Positions 1-9,162 of a DNA stretch of 64,000 nt are shown here, piece after piece. Positions within the stretch are counted from its first letter, which is position 1, and each line of letters opens with the position of its first letter. The DNA lies in contig NZ_CP062983.1 in the NCBI RefSeq assembly GCF_015500095.1, positions 2,170,001-2,234,000 of the forward strand, read 5' to 3'. The translations under genes were made by a program, and so were the position numbers. This DNA is from Phototrophicus methaneseepsis. Its GTDB lineage: Bacteria > Chloroflexota > Anaerolineae > Aggregatilineales > Phototrophicaceae. The notes under the pieces are model-generated. The model had not been told where the DNA came from. It was given only the letters and a program-made list of their open reading frames with translations, and searched no databases.

Positions 1-248
1 AGATTTTAGACTAATCAAACTTTTAGTGCAATAGGTCCATGGAAAATGCTTATATTCTTCCAAGCTGCCTATAAAATGGGGCGTTTTTTTGCTAGTGGGT
101 AAAGCGTCATTTAGCATAGCGAGGGCCTGATGCGCATAAGGTGCCGCGCTTGATGACTTTATTTCCCCATAATAATTGGTGCCATTATGCAACCTGCCTA
201 GAAGTGCCCCATGTTTGTTGACACGAGTGACTATTTGTGATATTTTCG
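1..248. other. Left-edge intergenic DNA
   Basis: No open reading frame or recognisable RNA gene is visible between the window edge and the operator-like palindrome at 249. The DNA is AT-rich and probably holds the promoter of the LacI-family gene that follows, plus the end of an unseen upstream unit. Confidence 0.5.
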
Positions 249-262
249 TGAAAACGTTTTCA
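249..262. promoter_or_regulatory. LacI-family operator-like palindrome 1
   Basis: TGAAAACGTTTTCA is a perfect 14-bp palindrome centred on CG, the form expected for LacI/CcpA-type operators. It lies about 90 bp upstream of the LacI-family gene starting at 354. Autoregulation or control of the sugar operon downstream is inferred. Confidence 0.65.
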
Positions 263-335
263 AAGGGTTTTCATCATTAATAGGTCTTTTGCAATAGAAA
301 TAGATGAATTAAGGGTTATTTCTTCTTGGAATGTA

Positions 336-349
336 TGAAAGCGTTTGCA
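336..349. promoter_or_regulatory. LacI-family operator-like site 2
   Basis: TGAAAGCGTTTGCA fits the catabolite-responsive-element pattern TGWAARCGNTTNCA at every position. It ends 4 bp before the ATG at 354 and would block transcription or initiation there. Together with the palindrome at 249-262 it forms a pair with centres 87 bp apart, about eight helical turns, a spacing compatible with looping. Confidence 0.55.
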
Positions 350-353
350 GTTT

Positions 354-1367
354 ATGTCAATTAACGTCACGATAAAAGATGTCGCACGTGCTGCGGGAGT
401 CTCTTATTCCACCGTCTCACGCGTCATCAACAACACAGCCAACGTCGATGAAAATAAGCGCCAGCGCGTCATAGATGCCATGAAACAACTTGGCTATGTG
501 GCGAATTTACAAGCGCGTAGTTTAGCCGGTGGGCGCTCCCAGGTGGTCGGCATGCTCGTGCCTGATCTCGGTAATGGCTATACCGGTACGATCCTGCAAG
601 GCGTTAATGCAGAAGCCACAGCCAATGAATACGAGATGATGCTCTATACCACGCATCATCGTAAGGTTAAAGAGCCGCTCTATGTGCAGACGTTGACCCG
701 TGGCATGACAGATGGCTTGCTGCTTCTGTTACCTGTAGACCCTGGTGCTTACTTAGAGAGCTTGCGGGGCAAAAACTTCCCGTACGTCGTCATCGATCAT
801 CAAGGCTTCGATACATTTAGCCCGACTGTCGTCTCCACAAATCGGCAGGGAGCTTATGACGGTACGACCTACCTCATCGAACTAGGGCATCGGCGTATTG
901 GCTTTGTTTCCGGGTCGAACCATACCAGCAGCGCGATAGAGCGCTTACGTGGTTACAGAGATGCCCTCGAAGCACATGGCCTTTCTTACGATGAACAACT
1001 CGTCGTCCCTGGCAATTTCGACCAGCCTGATTCTTACAGGGCAGGGCTACGACTCTTAGATTTGCCAGAGCGCCCGACGGCGATCTTCGCAACCAGCGAT
1101 ATTTCAGCATTTGGGGTGATTGATGCGGTGCATGAGCGCGGTCTGCGCATCCCGGATGATATTTCTATATTGGGCTTTGATGACATCCCCCAGGCGGAGT
1201 GGATTAATCCAGCCCTGACGACTGTTCGACAACCCCTGTATGAGATGGGGCGGCGTGCTATGAAAATGTTATTGGACTACATCGAAGAACCAGACGCCCC
1301 GACTCAACGTTTAGTTTTGTCAACCGAACTTGTGATCCGTGCGACATGTCGCCGCATCACAGATTAG
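354..1367 (+). CDS. LacI-family transcriptional regulator
   Basis: DNA-binding repressor of the LacI/GalR family, 337 residues, the usual length. The N-terminal helix-turn-helix (about residues 6-26, [19 protein letters not shown]) is followed by a hinge and, from about residue 60, a periplasmic-binding-protein-like effector domain. A TTG nine bases upstream (345) is in frame, but the ATG at 354 is preferred because the TTG lies inside an operator-like site; no strong ribosome binding site is seen for either. The gene precedes a sugar ABC transporter and a GH3 enzyme on the same strand, so it probably senses a beta-glucoside or its product and controls that locus. The effector cannot be told from sequence. 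Confidence 0.9.
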   Translation: MSINVTIKDVARAAGVSYSTVSRVINNTANVDENKRQRVIDAMKQLGYVANLQARSLAGGRSQVVGMLVPDLGNGYTGTILQGVNAEATANEYEMMLYTTHHRKVKEPLYVQTLTRGMTDGLLLLLPVDPGAYLESLRGKNFPYVVIDHQGFDTFSPTVVSTNRQGAYDGTTYLIELGHRRIGFVSGSNHTSSAIERLRGYRDALEAHGLSYDEQLVVPGNFDQPDSYRAGLRLLDLPERPTAIFATSDISAFGVIDAVHERGLRIPDDISILGFDDIPQAEWINPALTTVRQPLYEMGRRAMKMLLDYIEEPDAPTQRLVLSTELVIRATCRRITD

Positions 1368-1394
1368 GTGTTTGATGAGTCGTTGCAGCTTTAT

Positions 1395-1457
1395 AAGGAG
1401 GATATGGCGTCAAATTGCTTGAACAAGTCTCTTGTCCATGCTCGAACGTATAAATAG
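1395..1457 (+). other. Possible short leader ORF before the sugar-binding protein gene
   Basis: A very strong Shine-Dalgarno match (AAGGAGGAT, 1395-1403) precedes an ATG at 1404 that opens a 17-codon frame ending in TAG at 1455-1457. The spacing from GGAGG to ATG is only 2 bp, shorter than normal, so translation is doubtful. It lies 20 bp upstream of the binding-protein gene. Confidence 0.25.
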
Positions 1458-1477
1458 TTTAAATTAAGGAAAGTAAA

Positions 1478-2782
1478 ATGCGAAAACTTCTTCTTTTCCT
1501 CGTACTTGGGTTGATGATCTTCCCAAATGTCGTATTCGCTCAAGATGACATTACCATTGAACTCTGGCACATTCAGAATACGGACCCGGGCCCGCAGCTC
1601 TTTGCAAGTGCGATTGAGCGTTACCAGGCAGATCATCCGAACGTCACCATTGATGCCATTGCCATGCAGAATGACCCCTATAAGCAGCGCATTCGTACCG
1701 CTATTGGCGCAGGTGATGAACCGTGCGTATTTATGTCCTGGGGCGGTGGCCCAATGCTGGAATATGTGGATGCTGGCACCATCATCCCGCTGACCTCTTA
1801 TTTTGAGACCCGTATCCCCAGTTACTACGATGGGGACAACTATATGGATTACTTCATGCCCGCTGGCTTCTCTAATGTGACGGCCCCTGACGGCGAAGTC
1901 TATGGCGTCCCTGTGGAGAATGTCTCCGTTGCAGTGTTCTACTATGACAAGCAAATCTTTGCAGAGTATGGCCTTGAACCGCCTACAACCATGAGTGAAC
2001 TGGACGCCATTGTGCAGACGCTGATTGATAATGGCATTGCGCCGTTCTCATTGGCTGGTGCTTCAAAGTGGCCGAGCTCCATGTATTACATGTATCTGGT
2101 TGATCGCCTTGCTGGCCCCGGTGCTTTTGCTGACGCTGCTGCTCGTACGGGCAGTATGGAAGCAGAGCCCTTCGTCCGTGCTGGCGAAATCATCCAGAAT
2201 TGGGTGGAGATGGGCGCTTTTGTCGATGGCTTCAACGGCCTGGATTACGACACAGGGCAGTCTCGCATCCCGATGTATGCGGGGCAGGCAGCGATGGAAC
2301 TGATGGGTACCTGGGGTATCAGCACGGTGAAGGCTGAAAACCCGGATTACTACGAAAATAACCTGGGCTTCTTCGCCTTCCCGGCGATTGAAGATGGTGA
2401 AGGCGACCCGACCGCTGTTGTTGGTACAGTTGGCGATAACTACTATCACATTTCCTCCAACTGTGAGCACCCTGAAGAAGCGTTTGACTTCCTCACCTAC
2501 CTGGTGGACCCCGATGGTATTACAGAGCGCATCGAAGCTGGCCGTATCCCGCCGGTTGCTGGTGTGAGCGAACGCATCGAAGATCCGCTTCTGGCTGAGG
2601 TTGTGTCGATGATCGAGAACGCGGGCAGTGTGCAGCTCTGGTACGATCAATACCTGCCGCCGGAACTGGGCGAAGTCCACAAAGATACGATGCAGGCACT
2701 CTTTGGTATGGCGATCACGCCAGAAGAAGCGGCTGCCCAACAAGAAGAAGCTCTGGCTGAGTACTTCGACAGCGAAGGCTAA
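1478..2782 (+). CDS. Sugar ABC transporter substrate-binding protein (family 1)
   Basis: Extracytoplasmic receptor delivering a sugar or oligosaccharide to the two permeases encoded just downstream. The 434-residue protein has a type I signal peptide (about residues 1-21, cleavage predicted between FA and QDD) and a MalE/UgpB-like fold (early IELWH segment, later the AAMELMGTWG-type segment). No lipobox cysteine is present. A ribosome binding site AAGGAAAG precedes the ATG. A large hairpin follows the stop codon and may raise the level of this protein relative to the permeases. The GH3 enzyme in the same locus suggests a beta-glucoside ligand, by inference only. Confidence 0.9.
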   Translation: MRKLLLFLVLGLMIFPNVVFAQDDITIELWHIQNTDPGPQLFASAIERYQADHPNVTIDAIAMQNDPYKQRIRTAIGAGDEPCVFMSWGGGPMLEYVDAGTIIPLTSYFETRIPSYYDGDNYMDYFMPAGFSNVTAPDGEVYGVPVENVSVAVFYYDKQIFAEYGLEPPTTMSELDAIVQTLIDNGIAPFSLAGASKWPSSMYYMYLVDRLAGPGAFADAAARTGSMEAEPFVRAGEIIQNWVEMGAFVDGFNGLDYDTGQSRIPMYAGQAAMELMGTWGISTVKAENPDYYENNLGFFAFPAIEDGEGDPTAVVGTVGDNYYHISSNCEHPEEAFDFLTYLVDPDGITERIEAGRIPPVAGVSERIEDPLLAEVVSMIENAGSVQLWYDQYLPPELGEVHKDTMQALFGMAITPEEAAAQQEEALAEYFDSEG

Positions 2783-2811
2783 GCTGGCGCGTCAGTAAAT
2801 TCACTTAGATC

Positions 2812-2855
2812 AGATGGAACCCCTAGGCACCAGCCCCTGGTGAGGGGTTCCATCT
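2812..2855 (+). terminator. Intercistronic hairpin after the binding-protein gene
   Basis: A perfect 13-bp stem (2812-2824 with 2843-2855) encloses a second 6-bp stem CACCAG/CTGGTG. There is no U-tract, so it is more likely an mRNA-stabilising or attenuating element between binding protein and permeases than a full terminator. Confidence 0.7.
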
Positions 2856-2907
2856 ATAAAAAGTTCATTTCTAGTAAAGTTCATTGAAGAGGGAGCACAT
2901 TCATACG

Positions 2908-3861
2908 ATGGACACGACCTCTATACAAGCTGAAGGCCCAGTCAGTGGGGGGTACGGTCAAAAGAATCCGTCCTCTTTCTGGAATGAGAAGATCATAACG
3001 GCCATATTATTTTTGACACCAACCATTTTGATGTTAGCCGTCTTCGTGGTGTGGCCTATTTTATCGACTTTGCGGCTCAGCCTCTTTGACTGGAACGGTA
3101 TTGACCCAACTCAGACCTTTGTAGGCCTGGAAAACTGGGCACGAATTCTGAACGATGACATCTTTATCAAGGCATTTGGCAACAACATCCTGATTGTCGT
3201 GCTTTCCATCGTGATTCAAATCCCCATTGCCATGCTGCTGGCAATCTTCCTCGACCGTTACAGTAAGTTGTTTATCTCTAAATTTTTCAAGACGATTTAT
3301 TTCTTGCCGCTTCTGATGTCCTCTGTGGCGATTGGTATTCTGTTTAAATTTATCTACGATCCTTCTTTTGGTCCAATCACCATGACACTTAAGGACCTGG
3401 GGCTAAATCAGCTTGTACGCCCCTGGCTTGCGGACCCGGATATTGCAATTTATTCCATCATTGCGGTTGTGTGCTGGCAGTTTATCCCATTTTATATGGT
3501 GCTGTTCCTGGCTGCGCTGACGTCGATTCCTAGCGAAATGCGTGACGCAGCCTTGTTAGATGGCGCGACAGAGGCCCAATTCTATGCCAGGATTGCAGTG
3601 CCGATGATCCAGGGCACTATGCGGACTTCCGTGATCCTCTCGCTGATTGGCTCATTGAAATATTTTGATCTGATCTGGGTCATGACGCAGGGGGGCCCCT
3701 TTAACTCAACGGAATTGATGGCGACTTATATGTATAAGAAGGCGTTTGTCTCTGCAGATATGGGGTATGGTGCGACAGTGGCGTCGGCCATGTTCATCAT
3801 CGTGATGGTGATTTCTTCTGTGGTCTTTTATGCCAGTCGCCGCTTCGAGACGGAGGTTTAG
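2908..3861 (+). CDS. Sugar ABC transporter permease (MalF/UgpA type)
   Basis: Inner-membrane subunit of a carbohydrate importer of the binding-protein-dependent (MalFG) family, 317 residues from the ATG at 2908. A TTG at 2884 is in frame but unlikely, because the purine-rich GAGGGAG (2889 onward) would then lie inside the gene. Six transmembrane segments are visible, and the EAA coupling loop reads around SEMRDAALLDGATEAQFY, where the ATPase docks. The stop TAG overlaps the candidate GTG of the next permease, so the two are translationally coupled. No ATPase gene accompanies them. Confidence 0.9.
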   Translation: MDTTSIQAEGPVSGGYGQKNPSSFWNEKIITAILFLTPTILMLAVFVVWPILSTLRLSLFDWNGIDPTQTFVGLENWARILNDDIFIKAFGNNILIVVLSIVIQIPIAMLLAIFLDRYSKLFISKFFKTIYFLPLLMSSVAIGILFKFIYDPSFGPITMTLKDLGLNQLVRPWLADPDIAIYSIIAVVCWQFIPFYMVLFLAALTSIPSEMRDAALLDGATEAQFYARIAVPMIQGTMRTSVILSLIGSLKYFDLIWVMTQGGPFNSTELMATYMYKKAFVSADMGYGATVASAMFIIVMVISSVVFYASRRFETEV

Positions 3862-3863
3862 TG

Positions 3864-4703
3864 ATGACGTCTGGTAAGCGTATTTCCATAACTCAGATTA
3901 TTTTGCTGCTCGCCAGCATTAGCTGGCTGTTGGTTGCGGGTACACCTTTTTACTTAATGGCACTGACTGGCTTTAAAGCGCGCTTTGAACTGATGTCCGG
4001 CGGCAGTGTTTTCGATTTACCTGAAGTATTCCTCTTCGATAATTATCGAGAAGTGCTCTTCGAAGGCCCATTTTTAAAATATTTGGGGAACAGTGTCTTT
4101 GTGGTTTCAATTTCTGTCCTCCTCATTCTGACGCTGAGCGCGATGTCTTCTTATGTCTTTGCTCGTATCAAGTTCCGTGGACGGAGCGTAATCTTTTCAT
4201 TGATTATCGCTGGTTTGGTGATTCCGCTACATGTCACCCTGATTCCTGTATATTTGCTCACGCAGCAAATCGGCATTTACGATACACTCTGGGCGTTGAT
4301 CGGCCCCTATGTGGCGTTTAACCTGCCGCTGTCGATTTTCATCCTGACGGAATTTATGCGCCAGATCCCAATCGAATTGGAAGAAGCCGCGCGTATTGAT
4401 GGCAGCAGCACGCTGAATACATTCATCAAGATCATTTTGCCACTTTCGACGCCAGGTATGGCGACGTTGGCGATCTACAATGCGGTTATGTTATGGAATG
4501 AGTTTGTCTTCTCGTTTGTACTGATCCTGAACCCGGACAGCCGCACGCTGCCGTTGGCAATCTGGGAATATCAGGGCGAGTATTCAATGAATATCCCGGC
4601 TGTGATGGCTGTGCTAACCCTTTCCGCCTTGCCATTGATTTTGCTATTTATCGTTGGGCAGGAGCGCGTGATTAAGGGCATGATGGCAGGCGCGCTAAAG
4701 TAG
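3864..4703 (+). CDS. Sugar ABC transporter permease (MalG/UgpE type)
   Basis: Second permease of the heterodimer, 279 residues, with six predicted membrane helices and an EAA loop (IELEEAARIDGSSTLNTF). The start at 3864 is chosen because CGGAGG at 3851-3856 gives a 7-bp spacing; a GTG at 3861 would leave 4 bp. The C terminus ends in the QERVIKGMMAGALK signature typical of this subfamily. It pairs with the preceding permease and the binding protein at 1478; the energising ATPase is presumably encoded elsewhere. Confidence 0.9.
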   Translation: MTSGKRISITQIILLLASISWLLVAGTPFYLMALTGFKARFELMSGGSVFDLPEVFLFDNYREVLFEGPFLKYLGNSVFVVSISVLLILTLSAMSSYVFARIKFRGRSVIFSLIIAGLVIPLHVTLIPVYLLTQQIGIYDTLWALIGPYVAFNLPLSIFILTEFMRQIPIELEEAARIDGSSTLNTFIKIILPLSTPGMATLAIYNAVMLWNEFVFSFVLILNPDSRTLPLAIWEYQGEYSMNIPAVMAVLTLSALPLILLFIVGQERVIKGMMAGALK

Positions 4704-4824
4704 CGTTATGAGTTGAATGACCATGGGCAGGTTACATGCTTCTGATGTTAGCGTTCTCAGGTGCCCATCGTTTTTGATTTTATGAGGTGTTGGTTCATGA
4801 TTTTCTCTTCAGAAAGGGTGTTGC

Positions 4825-7173
4825 ATGTCAAATGCAATTTATCTAGATTCATCCAAAACAATTAACGAGCGCGTCTCGGATTTAATAGAGCAGATGACCC
4901 TGGACGAAAAAGTCGCTCAATTGGGCAGCTTCTGGGTCTATGAAGTGCTCAACGGTGTCTTGCTCGATCCGGACAAAGCCGCTGCCCTGATGCCACACGG
5001 TATTGGTCAGGTGACGCGCGTTGGTGGTGCGAGTAACGTCACGCCAAAAGAATCTGCCGAGTTAAATAATGCGATCCAGAAGTGGCTGCTGGATAACACG
5101 CGTTTGAAGATACCGGCTGTTATCCACGAAGAGAGCTGTTCAGGGTACATGGCAAACGGTGCAACTGTCTTCCCACAGACGATAGGTGTTGCCAGCACAT
5201 GGGACCCTGAACTGACAGAAGCGATGGGCGAGATCATCCGTCGGCAGATGCGGGCTGTTGGCGCACATCATGCCCTTGCGCCCGTTTTAGACGTCACACG
5301 AGATGCCCGTTGGGGCCGTATGGAAGAAACATATGGCGAAGACCCTTATCTCGTGTCGCGTATGGGCGGCGCCTACATCAAAGGCTTACAAGGTGAAGAT
5401 TTAAAATCTGGCATTGTAGCGACGGGCAAGCATTTTGTCGGCTATGGCCTGAGTGAGGGGGGCATGAACTGGGCCCCGGTGCATATCCCAGAGCGTGAAC
5501 TGCGCGAAGTCTACTTGTTGCCTTTTGAAGCCGCAATCCGGGCGATTGGCCTTGGTTCCATCATGAATGGTTATCATGAGTTGGATGGGGTACCGTGTGC
5601 GGCCAATAAGCGCTTGTTGACCGATATTCTGCGCGGTGAATGGGGTTTTGAAGGCACAGTTGTCTCTGATTACTTCGCAGTGAATATGCTGGAAGAGCAT
5701 CATCATCTGGCGGCTGATAAATGTGAATCAGCAAAAATTGCCTTGATGTCGGGCATTGATATTGAACTGCCGGGGACAGATTGCTACGGTAGCCCGCTGA
5801 AGGATGCTGTCGAAAGCGGTTACATCAGCATGGATTTGCTGGATACAGCGTTGCGCCGCCTCTTGACGCAGAAATTCGCCCTGGGCGTGTTTGATCATCC
5901 CTTTGTGGATGCCACGACGGTGACGTTCGATACGCTGGATGAACGCGCTGTTGCCCGTGAACTGGCGCAGAAATCCATTGTTCTGCTGAAGAACGACGGC
6001 GGCTTGCTGCCGCTCTCGAAAGAAATAGGCTCTCTGGCTGTGATTGGCCCGAATGCGGACACCGTACGCAATCTATTCGGTGATTACACCTACCCAGCAC
6101 ACATTGAAACACTCCTAGAGAGCAAAAAGGATAATCCGCTCGGTATGCCTGCGCCTAAGGATGTCGATGTGGATAACCTGGAAGACTTCATCCCGGCGAT
6201 GAGTATCCTACAGGCGATTAAGGAAACAGTCAGCGCGGGAACAACGGTGACATATGCAAAAGGTTGTGATGTCCTCACGGAATCGCGAGATGGCTTTGCG
6301 GCTGCTGTAGAAGTGGCTCAACAAGCCGATGTCGCCGTGATGGTAATGGGTGACAAGGCTGGGCTGACGGATGATTGCACCACGGGCGAAGCACGCGACC
6401 GGGCCATCCTGGATTTACCTGGCGTCCAGCAAGATTTGGTGCGCGCAATTTATGAAACAGGCACGCCCCTGGTCCTGGTTCTGCTCACAGGGCGTCCTGT
6501 GACGCTGAACTGGATTGCTGAAGACGTCCCGGCCATTGTTGAAGCCTGGTTCCCTTCAGAAGAAGGCGGGCCTGCTGTAGCCGATGTGCTCTTTGGCGAT
6601 GTGAACCCAAGTGGTAAGTTGCCTGTTACCTTCCCGCAGGCCGTTGGTCAGGTACCCATCTTTTACGGGCACCGTCCATCCGGTGGGCGCTCGATGTGGA
6701 AGGTCAATTATGTGGAGACAAGCTCTAAGCCCTTGTATCCCTTTGGCTATGGCCTGAGCTATACCACCTTTGCCTATGATAATCTGCGCATTCAGGCCGA
6801 GGATGCTACTGCTCAAGGCAGCGTACGGGTGCAGGTCGATGTGACCAACACAGGTGATCGTACGGGTGATGAAATCGTCCAGTTATACACGCATACAACC
6901 CGTGCTAGCGTCACCCGCCCGATTAAGGAACTGAAGGGCTTTAAGCGTGTGACCTTACAGCCAGGGGAAACACGCACCGTAACCTTTGAGATTGCGGTCA
7001 AACAATTTGCTTATTATGGCATGGATATGCGCTATGTGGTGACGCCTGGTGAGGTCGAAGTCATGGTGGGGGCTTCAGCGATAGATCTACCGCTGAAGGA
7101 TAGCTTCACCATTGCTGGTGACGAGACTGAAATCACAGAAAAAGCCTTCTTCACGACCGTTTCTGTGGACTAA
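4825..7173 (+). CDS. Glycoside hydrolase family 3 beta-glucosidase-type enzyme
   Basis: Retaining glycosidase that removes terminal beta-linked glucosyl or xylosyl units. The 782 residues show the GH3 N-terminal barrel (GRMEETYGEDPYL and GKHFVGYG segments), the nucleophile region VVSDYFAVN with Asp near residue 282, the second domain (QKSIVLLKNDGGLLPL) and a C-terminal fibronectin III-like domain from about residue 660. No signal peptide is present, so it acts in the cytoplasm on imported sugar. AAAGGG 7 bp before the ATG supports the start. It closes the LacI/ABC locus, and a strong terminator follows. Beta-xylosidase activity is a possible alternative. Confidence 0.92.
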   Translation: MSNAIYLDSSKTINERVSDLIEQMTLDEKVAQLGSFWVYEVLNGVLLDPDKAAALMPHGIGQVTRVGGASNVTPKESAELNNAIQKWLLDNTRLKIPAVIHEESCSGYMANGATVFPQTIGVASTWDPELTEAMGEIIRRQMRAVGAHHALAPVLDVTRDARWGRMEETYGEDPYLVSRMGGAYIKGLQGEDLKSGIVATGKHFVGYGLSEGGMNWAPVHIPERELREVYLLPFEAAIRAIGLGSIMNGYHELDGVPCAANKRLLTDILRGEWGFEGTVVSDYFAVNMLEEHHHLAADKCESAKIALMSGIDIELPGTDCYGSPLKDAVESGYISMDLLDTALRRLLTQKFALGVFDHPFVDATTVTFDTLDERAVARELAQKSIVLLKNDGGLLPLSKEIGSLAVIGPNADTVRNLFGDYTYPAHIETLLESKKDNPLGMPAPKDVDVDNLEDFIPAMSILQAIKETVSAGTTVTYAKGCDVLTESRDGFAAAVEVAQQADVAVMVMGDKAGLTDDCTTGEARDRAILDLPGVQQDLVRAIYETGTPLVLVLLTGRPVTLNWIAEDVPAIVEAWFPSEEGGPAVADVLFGDVNPSGKLPVTFPQAVGQVPIFYGHRPSGGRSMWKVNYVETSSKPLYPFGYGLSYTTFAYDNLRIQAEDATAQGSVRVQVDVTNTGDRTGDEIVQLYTHTTRASVTRPIKELKGFKRVTLQPGETRTVTFEIAVKQFAYYGMDMRYVVTPGEVEVMVGASAIDLPLKDSFTIAGDETEITEKAFFTTVSVD

Positions 7174-7227
7174 GGCCACCTCATAACGACAAAGATAAAG
7201 CGCGAAGATAAACTCTAAAGCGTGCAG

Positions 7228-7259
7228 CAGAGCGATACAATCGGTATCGCTCTGTTTTT
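7228..7259 (+). terminator. Intrinsic terminator of the GH3 locus
   Basis: A perfect 11-bp stem (CAGAGCGATAC with GTATCGCTCTG), a 5-base loop and TTTTT directly after the stem: a textbook rho-independent terminator 54 bp past the GH3 stop codon. Confidence 0.92.
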
Positions 7260-7428
7260 ATATGGCCGCTTGATGTGGCCCAATATAATGCTGTGTTGAT
7301 TGAAGCTAAAAATTGTGAAATACTTCACAGTAGCGCGCGGTTGCAGAGCATGCTGCTAGGCGGGGAATCGTCTCGTTGCATGAGCATGGCGCTTTGTTGG
7401 GTGGCATAACGAGAAAAAGCGATATCAT

Positions 7429-8421
7429 ATGATGGCAGATCTGGCTTTTATCGATAACCAGTTAAAGCAGCAGGCACAAGAACGGTACGAACGCTTTGGG
7501 ACGGAGCCAATTTTTACCTTGCTGGCACCAGCACCGGAATTCCGCCATGTGCCTGAGCGATGGTATGACTTCATGATTGAAAATCGTGAGGGTATTCAGG
7601 CATGGCTGCGCCACTATGCGGGGCCAGCGCCGGAAAAAACGATGCTTCGCTTTTTTGTCTCTCGCATGATGATGTACCTCTATCAGCACAATCAATTTTT
7701 GCAAATATCCCCGGCACAGCAGGCCGATCTTGAGGCGATTTATGCGCGTTTTGTTCGGAATTATTTGCTGCCCGTGGTTCGTGCTGAGGATGGCATCTCG
7801 CTTAGAGAGCAAATCATTACGGCCCTGGCGGACCATCAAGCCCAACTGGCGCAATTTGTGCAAGCGATTGGCCGCGAGAATGGCAGCCTGGATTTTACTC
7901 TGGCGGAACCTGTTTGCAGCCAGTATTCGCCACAACTACAGCTGGAACTGCTTGGCTTATCGGTTGATTCGTTGGAGGGGCCTGTCCTCGATATCGGATG
8001 CGGCCCTGATGCGCGTCTTGTGAGATATTTGAATGCAGCAGGCATTTTGTCTTATGGTATGGATCGCGGCGTTGAATCGACCTCACATACTATCCAGTCA
8101 GACTGGTTCGGATTCCCCCTGGAAATGATGGAGTGGGGCACCATTATCAGCCATATGGCTTTCTCGACGCACTTTTTGCACCATCATTTACGGCGTAACG
8201 GCCATCCTGAACAGTACGCAAGCCGCTATATGCAGATACTACAAGCCTTAAAGCGAGACGGTCGTTTTATATATACGCCGGGTCTGCCTTTTATTGAAAT
8301 GTATCTGCCGCCGGATCAATATGTTGTTGAGCAGCATCATATCAGGACGAATAAAGCAGCATTTGCTGCTGTGCCAAGCCTGAGCAACGTCAGCTATACG
8401 ACGATCATCACGCGCCTCTAA
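7429..8421 (+). CDS. Methyltransferase-like protein of unknown substrate
   Basis: A 330-residue soluble protein. The C-terminal half has an S-adenosylmethionine motif I (VLDIGCGPDARLVRYL, around residue 187) followed by an acidic-loop-like YGMDRG, as in class I methyltransferases. The first 150 residues are helical and not recognised. A substrate cannot be named, and other expected methyltransferase motifs are not obvious, so it may be divergent or inactive. The ribosome binding site is weak. The stop codon overlaps that of the convergent carbonic anhydrase by 4 bp. Confidence 0.65.
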   Translation: MMADLAFIDNQLKQQAQERYERFGTEPIFTLLAPAPEFRHVPERWYDFMIENREGIQAWLRHYAGPAPEKTMLRFFVSRMMMYLYQHNQFLQISPAQQADLEAIYARFVRNYLLPVVRAEDGISLREQIITALADHQAQLAQFVQAIGRENGSLDFTLAEPVCSQYSPQLQLELLGLSVDSLEGPVLDIGCGPDARLVRYLNAAGILSYGMDRGVESTSHTIQSDWFGFPLEMMEWGTIISHMAFSTHFLHHHLRRNGHPEQYASRYMQILQALKRDGRFIYTPGLPFIEMYLPPDQYVVEQHHIRTNKAAFAAVPSLSNVSYTTIITRL

Positions 8422-9074
8422 GTCGCATTCGGCATTGTATTTGAATAAATAGGGCGAGCGTTCGTAGCTTGTATCGGGCGATTGTTGCCTGTGCGATAAG
8501 CCCCGTAAGCTGCTACCTGCTGCTGGGATAAGGCAACGGGATCTGCCAGGATGAACCACTGGATATTTTCTGTGCAGGGCGGTGTCGTGAGTGACCCTAT
8601 ATAGTGATAGAAATGTGCTGTATCTGCCGGGAACAGCGCTGATAGATCAAGAGGTGTGTCTTCTGCTGAGGCATTGTTACCCGTAATCGGGAGCTGCTGC
8701 CACAGAGCATCATAGCCAGGGTGTTCGGACGCGCCAATGGTTAGCATAACGGCCACAACCAGCATGTCTCCGGCATCATTGCTATGGACGAAATGAAGCT
8801 CCATAGCGTAAGGCTCTCCGTTGATGGTGTGCTCCCCAGGATGGTGAAAGTGGTATTGTTGCAATGTGTACGTCTGGTTGTTATAGACCAGCGTGCTCTC
8901 TCCACTGCACATCATGAGGATATTGAATTCGGTGTCTTCTAGCTTGAGCACTTCTGGCACATAGTGGAATTCTAACTTCCCCAGTTCTTTCGTCTCTGTA
9001 GGGATGATATTGATAGGGGATTGCATTTTCCCGGTATTACAAAGTGGGCAGTCCCAATCGCCATAAGCGGACAT
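8418..9074 (-). CDS. Alpha-class carbonic anhydrase
   Basis: Zinc enzyme interconverting CO2 and bicarbonate. From the ATG at 9074 (GGAG about 8 bp upstream; a GTG at 9080 is too close to it) the protein has 218 residues. Family hallmarks are present: QSPINI near residue 18, zinc ligands His75 and His77 (QYHFHHPGEH) and His94 (MELHFVH), and the substrate-pocket loop SLTTPPCTE. Alpha-type enzymes are usually exported, yet no signal peptide is encoded and the N terminus is shorter than usual. It therefore appears cytoplasmic, or the start is misjudged. It converges on the methyltransferase-like gene with overlapping stop codons. Confidence 0.9.
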   Translation of the reverse strand: MSAYGDWDCPLCNTGKMQSPINIIPTETKELGKLEFHYVPEVLKLEDTEFNILMMCSGESTLVYNNQTYTLQQYHFHHPGEHTINGEPYAMELHFVHSNDAGDMLVVAVMLTIGASEHPGYDALWQQLPITGNNASAEDTPLDLSALFPADTAHFYHYIGSLTTPPCTENIQWFILADPVALSQQQVAAYGAYRTGNNRPIQATNARPIYSNTMPNAT

Positions 9075-9162
9075 CTGCACAACTCCAAAATCAGCTTTCT
9101 TCGCGGCCCCCAGTCTACCAGCCCTTTATAGATTCGTCATGTGTAGTGATTAAATGCCCTAT

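Noticed and set aside
345-353. TTG start for the first LacI-family regulator
   Set aside because: It lies inside an operator-like sequence, and the ATG nine bases on gives a normal LacI N terminus.
2063-2743. A 226-codon minus-strand frame inside the first binding-protein gene
   Set aside because: No ribosome binding site or family resemblance, and it is fully antisense to a clear gene.
4723-4768. ATGGGCA/TGCCCAT inverted pair before the GH3 gene
   Set aside because: The 7-bp stem has a loop of more than 30 bases and no U-tract; too weak to call a terminator or regulator.
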